A program made the translations under genes and the position numbers. From contig JAEERN010000020.1 of the NCBI GenBank assembly GCA_016285815.1, positions 1 through 30,142 on the forward strand: a stretch of DNA of 30,142 nt, read 5' to 3'. This DNA comes from Clostridiales bacterium (GTDB lineage Bacteria > Bacillota > Clostridia > Oscillospirales > QAMX01). Below the pieces are notes generated by a model that saw only the letters and a list, made by a program, of their open reading frames with translations, did not search any database and was not told the origin of the DNA. Shown one piece after another: positions 14,485 to 24,713 of this stretch. Each line of letters begins with the position of its first letter. The first letter of the stretch is position 1.

Positions 14485-17400
14485 TCAGCGCAGCAGGAAG
14501 GTCTTGACCTCAAAGGGGCCGATCTCGAAGGAGAAGCCGTCTTCGGTCAGCCGGGGATCGCCGCCGAAGTCGGCGGGCCGCTCCAGCAGATCCAGCTCGG
14601 AAACGGCGGTCAGGGGGAACGCGCACCGTGCCCTGACGCGCCCGCGCCGCTGGCTGGTCTCGTAGACGCGCAGGATCACGCCGTTCTGCTCTTCGGCGGG
14701 CTTGAGGCAGTCCAGCTGGATATCGTCCGCGCCGGAAAAGTCCAGCCAGGAGCCCTCGGCGGGAAGCTCCCCGCCGGCCCCGGCCGTCACCACGGGCGGG
14801 AAGTTCAGCGCGAAGGCCTCGGCGGAGACGCCACCCGTCTGCCAGGAGCCCGCGTGGGGATAGAGCGAATAGGTGAACTCGTGGTGCCCGTGGTCGGATT
14901 TCCGGTCGGGGCAGTTGGGCGAGCGCAGCAGCGTCAGGCTCAGCACGTTGTCCAGCGCCGAATAGCCGTATTTGCAGTCGTTGAGCAGGGCGACGCCGAA
15001 GTCTCCCTCGGACAGGTCCGCCCACTTGTGGGCCGCCACCTCGAAGCGGGCCTCGTCCCAGCTGGTGTTGCGGTGGGTGGGGCGCAGAGTCGCGCCGTGG
15101 GCCACGTCAAAGGCGGCGTACGGCGTCAGCACGGCCAGCGGGAAGTCCGTGCGCAGGGTCTTTTCCGTCTCGTCCCAGTCGGCCTCGGTGGCAAAGTCCA
15201 GCCGGCGCGAGCCGGGGAACAGGGAGATCTCCTGGGTCAGCGTGCTGCGGTGGAAGCGGTAGCGGAGGCGGATCACCCCGCGGACGCCGACGCGGTCGGT
15301 CTCGATGCTTTCCGCCCGCAGAGGCCAGGACTTTTTGACGTAGTCCGCCTCCATGTTCCAGGCGCTCTCGTGGACGGGCTTGTCGGCGTAGACAGTCAGC
15401 AGGTTGGCCGGTCCGGCCAGCGCCTCGCGGCCGGTGGTCTTTTCCACCAGCGAGACGAGGCGGCCCTCGTTGTCGAACCGGGCGCAGAGGTATTCGTTTT
15501 CCAGCCGGTCCGGTCCGACGGTCACGGGCTCGTCGGCGGGAAGCTCGCCGTAGACACGCCAGCCCATGGGCGGCAGGTCCCGCGCCACGAAGGCGCGCCC
15601 GTCGGGGGCGGCGACCGCCGCCGTGACCGGCACGGAGAGCAGGTTGAGACACACCGTGCCCGACGGCAGGCGGGCGGCGACGGTCCCGACCGAGCGGGAC
15701 AGGTGCGCCTCGCCCAGCGAAAGCATCTTCTCCTGTTCCAGCTTGGTGTTGACGTAGACCTCCGGGATCGAGGTCCCCGGCAGAATGTCGTGGAACTGGT
15801 TGACCAGCAGCAGCTTCCAGGCCTCGTCCAGCGAGCCGTCGGACCGCATATCGGCCAGCGGCGTCCCGTTCAGGGCCGCGGCCACCACGGCGGCGGCTTC
15901 GGCCCGGGTCAGCAGCAGCTCGCCCCGGCGGTTGTTCCGCTTGACGAAGGCCTGGGACGTATAGGTGCCCCGGTGGTTCTCGTAGTACAGCTCGCCGTTC
16001 CAGGCGGGAAGCTCGTCCCACTTGGTCTCGGCGCGCTCAAAGATCTCGCGGGCGTGGCCCAGGTGCGACGCGGGCAGGCCGGGGATCTTTTCGATGCGGC
16101 GGCCGTTTTCCAGCATCCCGAAGGTGGGGCCGCCGCCGCCGTCGCTGTAGCCGTACATGCCCAGAACCGCGTCGGTGACGCCCTTGTTCTCGTTTTTGTC
16201 CCACGCGCTCTGGATCTTTTCCGGCTCGTATTCGTCACCGTAATGCGTGCGCTGGAGATAGGCCAGGATCTCGCTGCCGTCGGTGCCGCGCCAGCGGAAG
16301 AAGGTGTGGGGGAAGCGGTCGGTGTCGTTCCCGGCCAGCTTGGCCGTCAGGAAATACTTCATGCCGCTCTTTTTGATGATCTGGGGCAGGGCGGGCGAAA
16401 AGCCGAAGCAGTCGGGAAGCCAGTACAGGTCCGAGGTCACGCCGAACTCGCGCCGGAAGAACTGTTCGCCATAGAGCAGCTGGCGGATCAGCGCCTCGCC
16501 CGAGGCGATGTTGGTGTCCGCCTCGACCCAGCTGTTGCCGACGATGTCCCACTGGCCCCGCCGGACCATCTCGCGGATCCGGGGGTACAGCTCGGGATAG
16601 GTGGTGCGGATCATCTCGTAGAGGACGGCCTGGCTCTGGGTGAACACCGCGTCCGGATAGCGCTCCAGCAGCTCCAGCGTGTTGGAAAAGGTCCGTGCGC
16701 TCTTGCGGAAGACCTCTTTGACCGTCCAGAGCCAGGCCACGTCGATGTGGCTGTGACCGGTCACGACGACCTCGCCCTGGGGCGTCCAGCGGATCTGGGC
16801 CAGCCGGTCCCAGAGCAGCTTGGCCGCGGCGGGGATCGAGGCGCGGACGCACTCGTCCTCAAAGTCGAAGTCCACGGCGTGCAGCGAATCGTCCAGCGCG
16901 GCGTAGACCTTGGCGCGGATCGCCTCGTCCGGGATGCAGGGGATCGCGCGGGAGACCATGCACACGTCGGTATAGTAGCTGTCGGCCGCCTCGTCGACCA
17001 CGTCGATTTCGGCCCGGGCCAGCGTATAGGTGGTGGAATAGCCCCCGGCCAGCACCACGTCGCAGAAGCCGCCGGAGTTGACGGTGGCCTCGACCTCGAT
17101 GTTCAGGACCTCTGGCAGGGGATCGGGCAGGAAGACCTTGTCGCGGTGGACCCAGCCCGCGTTCATGTTGGAGCTGACCGCCCCGGCGATGGCGCCGTTG
17201 ATGCGGACGATGGCCTCGCCGCCGAAGTCGATGACCAGCAGGAGCTTCCGGCCGCGGAAGCGCTCGGGGACGGTCACCGAGGCGGAGTACCAGACGGTCT
17301 CGTCGTAGGACGTGACCCACGGGTCGCCCAGACGGACGGTCTTCGGCGGATCGGGATAGCGTTCGAACACGCCGGGCTCCGTGTGGCGGCCGGCCACGGA

Positions 17401-17493
17401 GGTCCATTTGGAGATCACCAGCCGGTCCGCCACGGTATAGGGCGGAAGCTGGCCGATCATGTGGTCGAGGATCTGTTTCTTGCGCGTCTGCAT
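14485..17493 (-). CDS. Alpha-mannosidase, glycoside hydrolase family 38
   Basis: The 1002-residue enzyme removes alpha-linked mannose from glycans. The GH38 zinc site is visible: H249 and D251 in GHSHIDVAWLW, nucleophile D361 in WLPDCFGFSPALPQ, and H568 in NQFHDILPGTS. The C-terminal half has the family's beta-sandwich with GSWQTGG and QTGG-type motifs late in the sequence. The N-terminal about 230 residues form the usual jelly-roll of cytosolic bacterial and ER/cytosolic-type mannosidases. There is no signal peptide. It stands alone on the minus strand with its own promoter and a shared hairpin at its 3' end. Start ATG 17493 follows AAAGGAC. Length is normal for the family. Confidence 0.95.
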   Translation of the reverse strand: MQTRKKQILDHMIGQLPPYTVADRLVISKWTSVAGRHTEPGVFERYPDPPKTVRLGDPWVTSYDETVWYSASVTVPERFRGRKLLLVIDFGGEAIVRINGAIAGAVSSNMNAGWVHRDKVFLPDPLPEVLNIEVEATVNSGGFCDVVLAGGYSTTYTLARAEIDVVDEAADSYYTDVCMVSRAIPCIPDEAIRAKVYAALDDSLHAVDFDFEDECVRASIPAAAKLLWDRLAQIRWTPQGEVVVTGHSHIDVAWLWTVKEVFRKSARTFSNTLELLERYPDAVFTQSQAVLYEMIRTTYPELYPRIREMVRRGQWDIVGNSWVEADTNIASGEALIRQLLYGEQFFRREFGVTSDLYWLPDCFGFSPALPQIIKKSGMKYFLTAKLAGNDTDRFPHTFFRWRGTDGSEILAYLQRTHYGDEYEPEKIQSAWDKNENKGVTDAVLGMYGYSDGGGGPTFGMLENGRRIEKIPGLPASHLGHAREIFERAETKWDELPAWNGELYYENHRGTYTSQAFVKRNNRRGELLLTRAEAAAVVAAALNGTPLADMRSDGSLDEAWKLLLVNQFHDILPGTSIPEVYVNTKLEQEKMLSLGEAHLSRSVGTVAARLPSGTVCLNLLSVPVTAAVAAPDGRAFVARDLPPMGWRVYGELPADEPVTVGPDRLENEYLCARFDNEGRLVSLVEKTTGREALAGPANLLTVYADKPVHESAWNMEADYVKKSWPLRAESIETDRVGVRGVIRLRYRFHRSTLTQEISLFPGSRRLDFATEADWDETEKTLRTDFPLAVLTPYAAFDVAHGATLRPTHRNTSWDEARFEVAAHKWADLSEGDFGVALLNDCKYGYSALDNVLSLTLLRSPNCPDRKSDHGHHEFTYSLYPHAGSWQTGGVSAEAFALNFPPVVTAGAGGELPAEGSWLDFSGADDIQLDCLKPAEEQNGVILRVYETSQRRGRVRARCAFPLTAVSELDLLERPADFGGDPRLTEDGFSFEIGPFEVKTFLLR

Positions 17494-17538
17494 ACGGACA
17501 CGTCCTTTCTGCGCAAAGCGCGGAGAGTGGTTGCTTCT

Positions 17539-17566
17539 ATTATATCATACGGTCCGGAAAAAGCAA
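17539..17566 (-). promoter_or_regulatory. Promoter of the alpha-mannosidase gene
   Basis: On the minus strand TTGCTT (17566-17561) and TATAAT (17544-17539) are spaced by 16 bases, and a TGA at 17547-17545 makes an extended -10. The start codon lies about 45 bases downstream of the -10 box. Confidence 0.78.
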
Positions 17567-17673
17567 GGCTGATCGGGCCGCTTCCGGCGGCCCGGGGAGG
17601 GGCCGGGAAAATTGTATACAATTTATCCTTTTCCACGCCGTTGAATTTCTATGTTTTGCGGGCAAGTTGACGG

Positions 17674-17702
17674 TTGCCCAAAAGAGAAAAATATGCTATG
17701 AT
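17674..17702 (+). promoter_or_regulatory. Promoter of the TSCPD-asnA-asnS operon
   Basis: TTGCCC (17674-17679) and TATGAT (17697-17702) have a 17-base spacer with an extended -10 TGC at 17694-17696. An alternative pairing is TTGACG (17667-17672) with TATGCT (17692-17697), spacer 19. The first gene starts at 17740. No T-box leader fits in the short space available. Confidence 0.7.
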
Positions 17703-17739
17703 TATAAGAAAATAAGAGAAGTATAAGCGGAGGAGCCAC

Positions 17740-18003
17740 ATGACACACGTTTACTATCCCAAAGGCGTCTGTTCCCGGAAGATGACCGTCGACGTGGAGA
17801 ACGGCGTGGTGAATTCCGTGGCCGTCGAGGGCGGCTGCAGCGGGAACCTTCAGGGCATCTGCCGCCTTGTCGCCGGGATGCCGGTGGACGAGGCCGTTCG
17901 CCGGATGCGCGGGATCCGCTGCGGCTTCAAAAACACCAGTTGTCCGGATCAGCTGTCGATCGCGCTGGAGCGGGCGGCGAAAGAACAGGAAAAGACCGTA
18001 TGA
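17740..18003 (+). CDS. TSCPD domain protein (TIGR03905-like)
   Basis: The 87-residue protein carries the motif NTSCPDQLSIALE near its end and the conserved core GGCSGNLQGICRLVAGMPVDEAVRRMRGIRCG. The same domain ends some B12-dependent ribonucleotide reductases; stand-alone copies are common in Clostridia and have no assigned function. Five Cys are present (CSRKM, GGCSG, GICRL, IRCGF, SCPD), so metal binding is plausible. GGAGGAG precedes ATG 17740. Its stop overlaps the asnA start as ATGA, so both are translated together. The link to asparagine synthesis is by position only. Confidence 0.9.
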   Translation: MTHVYYPKGVCSRKMTVDVENGVVNSVAVEGGCSGNLQGICRLVAGMPVDEAVRRMRGIRCGFKNTSCPDQLSIALERAAKEQEKTV

Positions 18004-19001
18004 AAATCTTGCCGAAGCACTATGAGAGCCTGTTGGGTGTCCGGGAGACGGAGCTTGCCATCAAGACCGTCAAGGACACCTTTGAGCGGACCTTTGCCGA
18101 CGTCATGTCGCTGGAGCGCATCTCCGCGCCCATGTTCGTCGAGTCCGGTTCCGGCGTGAACGACGACCTGAACGGCGTCGAGCGGCCCGTCCGTTTCGAC
18201 GTGCGCGGCAAAGAGCGCCAGGTCGAGGTCGTCCACTCGCTGGCCAAGTGGAAGCGCATGGCGCTGAAAAAGTACGGCTATCTCCCCGGCGAGGGGATCT
18301 ATACCGACATGAACGCCATCCGGCGGGACGAAGAGCTGGACAATCTCCACTCGATCTACGTGGACCAGTGGGACTGGGAGCGGGTCATCACCGGCGAGCT
18401 GCGCAATCTGGACTATCTCAAGAGCACGGTCTACGACATCGTGCTGGCCATCAAGAAGACGGAGATCCAGATCTGCACCGCCTTCGACGGCATCGACCCC
18501 ATCGTCAGCGAGGACGTCTTCTTCATCACGTCGGAAGAGCTGCGCCAGCGGTTCCCGCGGCTGACGCCGAAGCAGCGCGAGGCGGCCGTCTGCCGTGAAC
18601 ACAGGACGGTCTTCATCATGAAGATCGGCGCGCCGCTGGCGGACGGCATGCCCCACGACGGGCGCGCCCCGGACTATGACGACTGGGAGCTGAACGGCGA
18701 CCTGATCGTCTATTACCCGGTGCTGGACTGTCCGGTGGAGCTGTCCAGCATGGGCATCCGCGTCAACGAGCGCAGCCTTATGGCCCAGCTGGAGCTGTCC
18801 GGCCACACCGAGCGCATGGATCTGCCGTACCACCGGGCCCTGCTGTCCGGCGAGCTGCCCCTCACCGTGGGCGGCGGCATCGGCCAGTCCCGTCTGTGCA
18901 TGGTGCTGCTGCACAAGGCGCACATCGGCGAGGTCCAGGCCAGCGTCTGGGACGAGGCGACGCTGCGCTGGTGCGCCGAGAACGGCATCGCCCTTTTGTG
19001 A
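18000..19001 (+). CDS. asnA: Aspartate-ammonia ligase (asparagine synthetase A)
   Basis: The 333-residue enzyme makes asparagine from aspartate, ammonia and ATP. Family marks include the N-terminal ETELAIKTVKDTFE, SGSGVNDDLNGVERPV (about 43-60), EVVHSLAKWKRMAL, EGIYTDMNAIRRDEELDNLHSIYVDQWDWE and the C-terminal GGGIGQSRLCMVLL with GEVQASVWD. The fold is that of a class II aminoacyl-tRNA synthetase core. Length is normal for AsnA. ATG 18000 overlaps the TSCPD stop (ATGA). asnS follows after 30 bases, so the product asparagine is used next door for tRNA charging. Confidence 0.97.
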   Translation: MKILPKHYESLLGVRETELAIKTVKDTFERTFADVMSLERISAPMFVESGSGVNDDLNGVERPVRFDVRGKERQVEVVHSLAKWKRMALKKYGYLPGEGIYTDMNAIRRDEELDNLHSIYVDQWDWERVITGELRNLDYLKSTVYDIVLAIKKTEIQICTAFDGIDPIVSEDVFFITSEELRQRFPRLTPKQREAAVCREHRTVFIMKIGAPLADGMPHDGRAPDYDDWELNGDLIVYYPVLDCPVELSSMGIRVNERSLMAQLELSGHTERMDLPYHRALLSGELPLTVGGGIGQSRLCMVLLHKAHIGEVQASVWDEATLRWCAENGIALL

Positions 19002-19031
19002 AGACAGAAATCAAGACAGGAGATTGGGAAT

Positions 19032-20429
<1,398 letters not shown>

Positions 20430-20441
20430 AGACAGAGAGAG

Positions 20442-20459
20442 CTCCCGCGGCTGCGGGAG
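20442..20459 (+). other. Hairpin between asnS and the ECF S component
   Basis: CTCCCGC and GCGGGAG form a 7-bp stem with a GGCT loop, 12 bases after the asnS stop. No T run follows. It could be a processing or stability element that sets different levels for the genes on either side. Confidence 0.45.
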
Positions 20460-20492
20460 AACAGCATAGCATAGAGAGAGAAGGATTTTACC

Positions 20493-21095
20493 ATGGCAAG
20501 AAGCAACAATCGGGACAAATGGGTGTTCCGGCTCGTTCTGACGGCGATCCTCAGCGCGCTCATCGTCGCCATGACGGTCGTGCCCTATACGGGATATATC
20601 AGCTACGGCGGGATCTTGGAGATCACCACGCTGCACATCGTGGTGATCATCGGGGCGGTCTTTCTGGGCTGGGATTACGGCGCGCTGCTGGGCGCGGTCT
20701 GGGGGATCACCTGCATCGTCCGGGCGGCGGTCCTGGGGGCCGGGAACCCGGCTTACGAGGCGTTCCTGAACCCGCTGGTCAGCCTGCTTCCCCGGATGGC
20801 GGTTGGCGCCGTGGCGGGCCTTGTGACCGCGGCCCTGCTGAAGACCCGGCTGAAGCCGATCCTGGCGGTGGGTCTGGCCGCCGCCGCGGGCACGCTGACC
20901 AACACCGTCCTCGTGCTTTCCATGTACTATCTCTACACCAGCCTGATGACCGGGATGTCCAGCGTGTTCGAGGCGTTCAAGGCCATCGTGATGACCATTG
21001 CCAGCCTCAACGGAGGCATCGAGATCGCCGCGGCGGTGGTGATCGCGCCGGCGGTGTACGCGGCGCTTGTCAGGGCCTTCGGCAAAAAGATCTGA
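20493..21095 (+). CDS. ECF transporter S component, substrate unknown
   Basis: The 200-residue protein has about six membrane helices: FRLVLTAILSALIVAMTVV, TTLHIVVIIGAVFLGW, GALLGAVWGITCIVRAAVL, MAVGAVAGLVTAALL, ILAVGLAAAAGTLTNTVLV and AAAVVIAPAVYAALV. The ALxAMT start, the LGxxxGAxWG turn and the G-T-x-T-N helix are typical of ECF S components for vitamins (the FolT/PanT-like group). The energising EcfA/EcfT subunits are not in the window, so it would use a shared module. AGAGAAGG precedes the ATG. It lies inside the Asp/Asn operon; the vitamin could be the B6 cofactor of the next gene, but that is a guess. Confidence 0.82.
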   Translation: MARSNNRDKWVFRLVLTAILSALIVAMTVVPYTGYISYGGILEITTLHIVVIIGAVFLGWDYGALLGAVWGITCIVRAAVLGAGNPAYEAFLNPLVSLLPRMAVGAVAGLVTAALLKTRLKPILAVGLAAAAGTLTNTVLVLSMYYLYTSLMTGMSSVFEAFKAIVMTIASLNGGIEIAAAVVIAPAVYAALVRAFGKKI

Positions 21096-21111
21096 ATCGG
21101 AGCGTTTTTCC

Positions 21112-22386
21112 ATGAATTCCTATCAAAACCTGTCAATGAGCGAACAAAAGGCCGAGTACGGCGCGGTCCGCGCCCGTTTCGAGGCCTTCAAGAGCCGCGG
21201 GCTGAAGCTGAACATCGCGCGCGGCGTTCCGTCCAAAGAGCAGCTGGATCTGTCCCAGCGGGTCCTGACGGACCTGACCGCGCCGGAGGACTATTTCGCC
21301 GACGGCGTGGACACGCGCAGCTACGGCCTGTCGGACGGTCTGCCCTGCGCCAAGGCGTTTTTCGCCGAGTTGGCCTCGGCCCCGGCGGAGAACGTCATCG
21401 TCGGCGGCAACTCCAGCCTGAACATGATGTACGACGCGGTCATGCGGACCATGCTGTTTGGCATCGGCGGCTGTGAGCCGCTGGTGAAGCAGGGCCGTCT
21501 CAAGTGGATCTGCGTCGTGCCGGGGTACGACCGGCACTTCGCCATCTGCGAGCAGATGGGGATCGAGATGGTGACCGTTCCCATGCTGGCCGACGGACCG
21601 GACATGGACGCGGTGGAGGAGCTGGTGCGCGACCCGCAGGTCAAGGGGATCTGGTGCACGCCCAAGTATTCCAATCCGGACGGCACCACTTATTCCGACG
21701 CCGTCGTCCGCCGCATGGCGGGGCTGAAGCCCGCAGCCCGGGACTTCCGCGTCTACTGGGACAACGCCTACTGCATCCACGACGTCTACGGCGAGGGGGA
21801 CCGGCTGGCGCCCATCTATCCGCTTGCGGTGGAGCAGGGCAACCCGGATCTGGTGCTGCAGTTCATGTCCACCTCGAAGATCAGCTTCCCCGGCGCGGGC
21901 GTCGCCTGTCTGATCGCGGGGCCCAACGACGCCCGGGACATCCGCCGGCTGCTGGCGGTCCAGACCATCTGTCCGGACAAGACCAACCAGCTTCGCCACG
22001 TCCGCTATTTCCGGAACGCCGCCTTTTTGAAGGAGCATATGAAAAAGCACGCCGAGATCGTGCGGCCCAAGTTCGACGCGGTCCTGAACGCGCTGGACGC
22101 CGGCCTGGGCGGCCAGGACTACGTCCGCTGGTCCCGGCCCAAGGGTGGGTATTTCATCTGTCTGTGGGTCATGCCGGGAACGGCGCGCCGGGTCGTCGAG
22201 CTGGCGGCCGAGGGCGGTGTGACGCTGACCGACGCGGGCGCCACCTGGCCGCTGCACCGGGATCCGGACGACAGCGTGATCCGCATCGCGCCCACCAGGC
22301 CGGAGGTGGCCGAGATCGCCGCCGCGGCGGAGCTGCTGTGCGTCGCGGTCCGGCTGGCGGCGCTGGAAAAGCTCATGGGGCAGTAA
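21112..22386 (+). CDS. PLP-dependent aspartate aminotransferase (PF12897-type)
   Basis: The 424-residue enzyme is a fold-type I aminotransferase. The PLP lysine is K256 in STSKISFPGAG, the cofactor-binding Asp/Tyr region is DFRVYWDNAYCIHD, and VGGNSSLNMMYD and PKYSNPDGTTYSD are characteristic of the small aspartate aminotransferase group often annotated by PF12897. Expected reaction: aspartate plus 2-oxoglutarate to oxaloacetate plus glutamate, reversible. ATG 21112 follows TCGGAG with nine bases between; an upstream in-frame start at 21067 would overlap the ECF gene. Next to asnA and asnS it can supply aspartate for asparagine. Substrate is inferred from family and context. Confidence 0.87.
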   Translation: MNSYQNLSMSEQKAEYGAVRARFEAFKSRGLKLNIARGVPSKEQLDLSQRVLTDLTAPEDYFADGVDTRSYGLSDGLPCAKAFFAELASAPAENVIVGGNSSLNMMYDAVMRTMLFGIGGCEPLVKQGRLKWICVVPGYDRHFAICEQMGIEMVTVPMLADGPDMDAVEELVRDPQVKGIWCTPKYSNPDGTTYSDAVVRRMAGLKPAARDFRVYWDNAYCIHDVYGEGDRLAPIYPLAVEQGNPDLVLQFMSTSKISFPGAGVACLIAGPNDARDIRRLLAVQTICPDKTNQLRHVRYFRNAAFLKEHMKKHAEIVRPKFDAVLNALDAGLGGQDYVRWSRPKGGYFICLWVMPGTARRVVELAAEGGVTLTDAGATWPLHRDPDDSVIRIAPTRPEVAEIAAAAELLCVAVRLAALEKLMGQ

Positions 22387-22425
22387 AATTCTCTTAAAAA
22401 TTTTGGCGGGGGCTGGGGAAAGCCC

Positions 22426-22454
22426 TTGCAACGGCGGCGCGAATTTGTTATAAT
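22426..22454 (+). promoter_or_regulatory. Promoter of the zinc-ribbon membrane protein gene
   Basis: TTGCAA (22426-22431) and TATAAT (22449-22454) have a 17-base spacer and an extended -10 TGT at 22446-22448. The start codon is at 22488, after GGGAGG. Confidence 0.82.
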
Positions 22455-22487
22455 CATTTCATAAACAAATCATCGGGAGGTCACAAC

Positions 22488-23240
22488 ATGGAAGACAACA
22501 AGAAGACTCCCTGCGAGTCGAAATCCGAAGAGTGCTGCGAAAGCAAAAAGACCTTTGAGATGGGCCTCGTGTTTGCCGCCGTCGCCTTTGCGCTGACGAC
22601 CCTGACGGCTCTGTTCTGGGACGTTACGGTCGCCGTGATCACGCTGGCCGCCGAGGCCGCCCTGTTCGGCGTTCTCGTGGCGAGAAAAGAAAAGACCGAA
22701 GCCATCCGCGGCGTCGTCGAGGCGTTCCTGCTGGAGTTCCTCTACGTCATGGTGAGAGGGCTCGTCCTGATCTGCAACCGGTTCTTTGCGACTCCCTTCG
22801 GCTGGCTGAGACTGCCGAAAGTCAGCAGCATCATCGACCAGGTCTTCGGCGTGTTCTTCTATCTGGTGGGCATCGCCGTGGCCGTGTTCGCCGTGCTCGC
22901 GCTGATCAAGGTCTTCTCCGGCAAGGTGCCGACCTGCTTCCTGACCAAGTCGCTGGCGGAAAAGGTCCTGGGGATCTTCGTTCCGAAGCCCAAGGCTCCC
23001 AAGACCGCCCCGGCTCCGGCTCCCCAGGCCGCCCCGGCTCCGGCTCCCCAGCAGTACCGTCCGGCTCCGGCTCCGGCCTACCAGCCTGCGCCGCAGCAGC
23101 AGGTCTACCAGCCTGCGCCGCAGCAGGCCCCCGCGCAGCCCGCGCCGCAGCAGCAGGCTTCCGGCGAGTGGATCTGCCCGACCTGCGGCAGCGCCAACAC
23201 CGGCAACTTCTGCGTCAAGTGCGGGAATCGCCGGATCTGA
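22488..23240 (+). CDS. Membrane protein with Pro/Ala/Gln linker and C-terminal zinc ribbon
   Basis: The 250-residue protein starts with a polar Cys-containing tail (MEDNKKTPCESKSEECCESK). Two to four hydrophobic helices follow (MGLVFAAVAFALTTLTALF, VTVAVITLAAEAALFGVLVA, LLEFLYVMVRGLVLICN, VFFYLVGIAVAVFAVLALI). Then comes a low-complexity linker of about 60 residues built from PAPAPQ and YQPAPQQ units, and last a zinc ribbon (ICPTCGSANTGNFCVKCGNRR). GGGAGGTCAC precedes the ATG. I do not recognise the family. Zinc-ribbon ends of this kind are common on Firmicutes membrane proteins and usually face the cytoplasm. It has its own promoter and terminator, so it is a single-gene unit. Confidence 0.75.
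   Translation: MEDNKKTPCESKSEECCESKKTFEMGLVFAAVAFALTTLTALFWDVTVAVITLAAEAALFGVLVARKEKTEAIRGVVEAFLLEFLYVMVRGLVLICNRFFATPFGWLRLPKVSSIIDQVFGVFFYLVGIAVAVFAVLALIKVFSGKVPTCFLTKSLAEKVLGIFVPKPKAPKTAPAPAPQAAPAPAPQQYRPAPAPAYQPAPQQQVYQPAPQQAPAQPAPQQQASGEWICPTCGSANTGNFCVKCGNRRI
23003..23159 (+). repeat. Coding tandem repeats (PAPAPQ / YQPAPQQ)
   Basis: The linker of the zinc-ribbon membrane protein is encoded by near-identical short units. CCGCCCCGGCTCCGGCTCC occurs twice in the first part, and CTACCAGCCTGCGCCGCAGC occurs twice in the second. Such repeats can change copy number by slippage, so the linker length may vary between strains. Confidence 0.8.
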
Positions 23241-23304
23241 CGGAATGAGACCGGCGCGCGTCCGCGCTTTGTGCGCGGCGCCGGCGGGAAACCACAAGTG
23301 AACG

Positions 23305-23352
23305 AAAAGGCTGCCGCGGCAAGACGTGGGTGTTTTGTGCGGCAGCCTTTTT
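23305..23352 (+). terminator. Rho-independent terminator after the zinc-ribbon membrane protein
   Basis: AAAAGGCTGCCGC pairs with GCGGCAGCCTTTTT around a 21-base loop, and five T follow within the right arm. It lies about 65 bases after the stop codon and about 40 bases before the next start codon, so the phosphofructokinase gene may rely on readthrough or on a promoter I do not see. Confidence 0.8.
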
Positions 23353-23390
23353 CCCTGCCAGAAGGGCAGAAGAAAGAGCGGGAGAACGAT

Positions 23391-24692
23391 ATGAGCGGAA
23401 AACGAAACGTATTGATCGCGCAGTCCGGCGGCCCGTCGCCGGTCATCAACGCCTCGCTGTGGGGGGCCGCCTCGGCCTGCATGGAGCGGGACGACCGGTT
23501 CGGGACGGTCTTTGCCGCCGCCCACGGCATCGAGGGCGTGCTCACTGAGCGTCTGATCGACCTGTCCGCGCAGGACAAGCGCGAGCTGGCCCTTTTGCCC
23601 ACGACTCCGTCGGCCGGAGCGGTGGGCACCTGCCGCTATAAGCTGCACGACGGGAACGAGGACGACTATCGCCGGATCCTCGAGGTCTTCCGCGCGCACG
23701 ACATCGGAACGTTTTTCTACATCGGCGGGAACGACTCGATGGACACGGCGGCCAAGGTCTCGAAGCTGGCGGCCGAAACGGGCTATGAGCTGACGGTGAC
23801 GGGGATCCCCAAGACCATCGACAACGACGTGGGGGACGAGGCGTTCCGCCTGATCGACCACACGCCGGGGTACGGCAGCTGCGCCCGGTACTGGGCCATG
23901 ACCATGCAGAACGCCGAGGAGGAGAACCGCGCCATCTGCGTTTCGGAGTGCGTCTCGGTCTATCAGGCCATGGGACGGCGCGCGGGGTTCATCACCGGCG
24001 CCGCCCGGTTGGGCGATCCGGAGCGCCGCACGCCGCTTCTGATGTTCTTCTGTGAGACGGGCCACACGCTGCCGGAGCTGGCCGAGGCGGTCAACCGCAA
24101 GCTGGCCGAGGCCGGACGGTGCATCGTCGTGGTCAACGAGGGCTTCGACGTGGGCGGCGGCGGCGTCCGCCGCGACGGCTTCGGCCACATCGAGTACGGC
24201 GCCTCGGGCACCACGGCCATGCAGGGCGTGGTCAGCTATCTGAACTCGGTGCATCTGGCCGCCCGCGGCCAGGCCACGGGACAGATCCCCGGGGTCATGC
24301 AGCGCTCCTGTTCTCTGTTCGCCTCGGAGGTGGATGTCGCCGAGGCGGCGGCCGTGGCGCGGCACGCCGTGGAGATCGCCCTGCGCGACGGCAGCGGCTG
24401 GATGGCCACCATCCTGCGCGCGCCGGGGGACGTCTACCGCGCGGTCTATGACAAGGTCCGTCTGGAGGATGTGGCCTGCAGCGAGCGGTTCCTGCCCAGG
24501 AGCTGGATCACGGCGGACGGCACCGACGTGACCGACGACTTTGTCCGCTATGCCCGGCCGCTCATCGGCGAGACGGGAGCGGAGATCCCGCGGGAGAACG
24601 GGCTTCAGCGCTTTGCGCGCCTGAGCCCCGTCTTTGCGCCGCAGCGCACGGGCCCGTATGTGCCGGAGAACCTGCGCGGGGCCGCATACTGA
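23391..24692 (+). CDS. Phosphofructokinase, pyrophosphate-dependent type
   Basis: The 433-residue protein is a PFKA-superfamily enzyme that phosphorylates fructose 6-phosphate. Two residues point to pyrophosphate as donor: Asp115 in GGNDS, where ATP enzymes have Gly (GGDGS), and Lys141 in PKTIDND, where ATP enzymes have Gly (PGTIDND). The substrate motif MGRRAGF and the N-terminal AQSGGPSPVINAS are also present. ATG 23391 follows GGGAGAACG; earlier in-frame codons lie in the terminator. PPi-PFK makes the step reversible and saves ATP, common in anaerobic Clostridia. Donor choice is inferred from these residues and family knowledge, not measured. Confidence 0.92.
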   Translation: MSGKRNVLIAQSGGPSPVINASLWGAASACMERDDRFGTVFAAAHGIEGVLTERLIDLSAQDKRELALLPTTPSAGAVGTCRYKLHDGNEDDYRRILEVFRAHDIGTFFYIGGNDSMDTAAKVSKLAAETGYELTVTGIPKTIDNDVGDEAFRLIDHTPGYGSCARYWAMTMQNAEEENRAICVSECVSVYQAMGRRAGFITGAARLGDPERRTPLLMFFCETGHTLPELAEAVNRKLAEAGRCIVVVNEGFDVGGGGVRRDGFGHIEYGASGTTAMQGVVSYLNSVHLAARGQATGQIPGVMQRSCSLFASEVDVAEAAAVARHAVEIALRDGSGWMATILRAPGDVYRAVYDKVRLEDVACSERFLPRSWITADGTDVTDDFVRYARPLIGETGAEIPRENGLQRFARLSPVFAPQRTGPYVPENLRGAAY

Positions 24693-24713
24693 GGCGGGGA
24701 GGAAGACCGGAAG

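Noticed and set aside
14854..17670. Long open frame (938 codons) on the plus strand
   Set aside because: It lies antisense to the GH38 alpha-mannosidase gene, whose catalytic residues are all present. It has no ribosome binding site and reads as a shadow of GC-rich codons.
17580..17740. T-box leader controlling asnA/asnS
   Set aside because: The leader from the predicted promoter to the first start codon is under 40 bases, and I see no T-box sequence or specifier stem.
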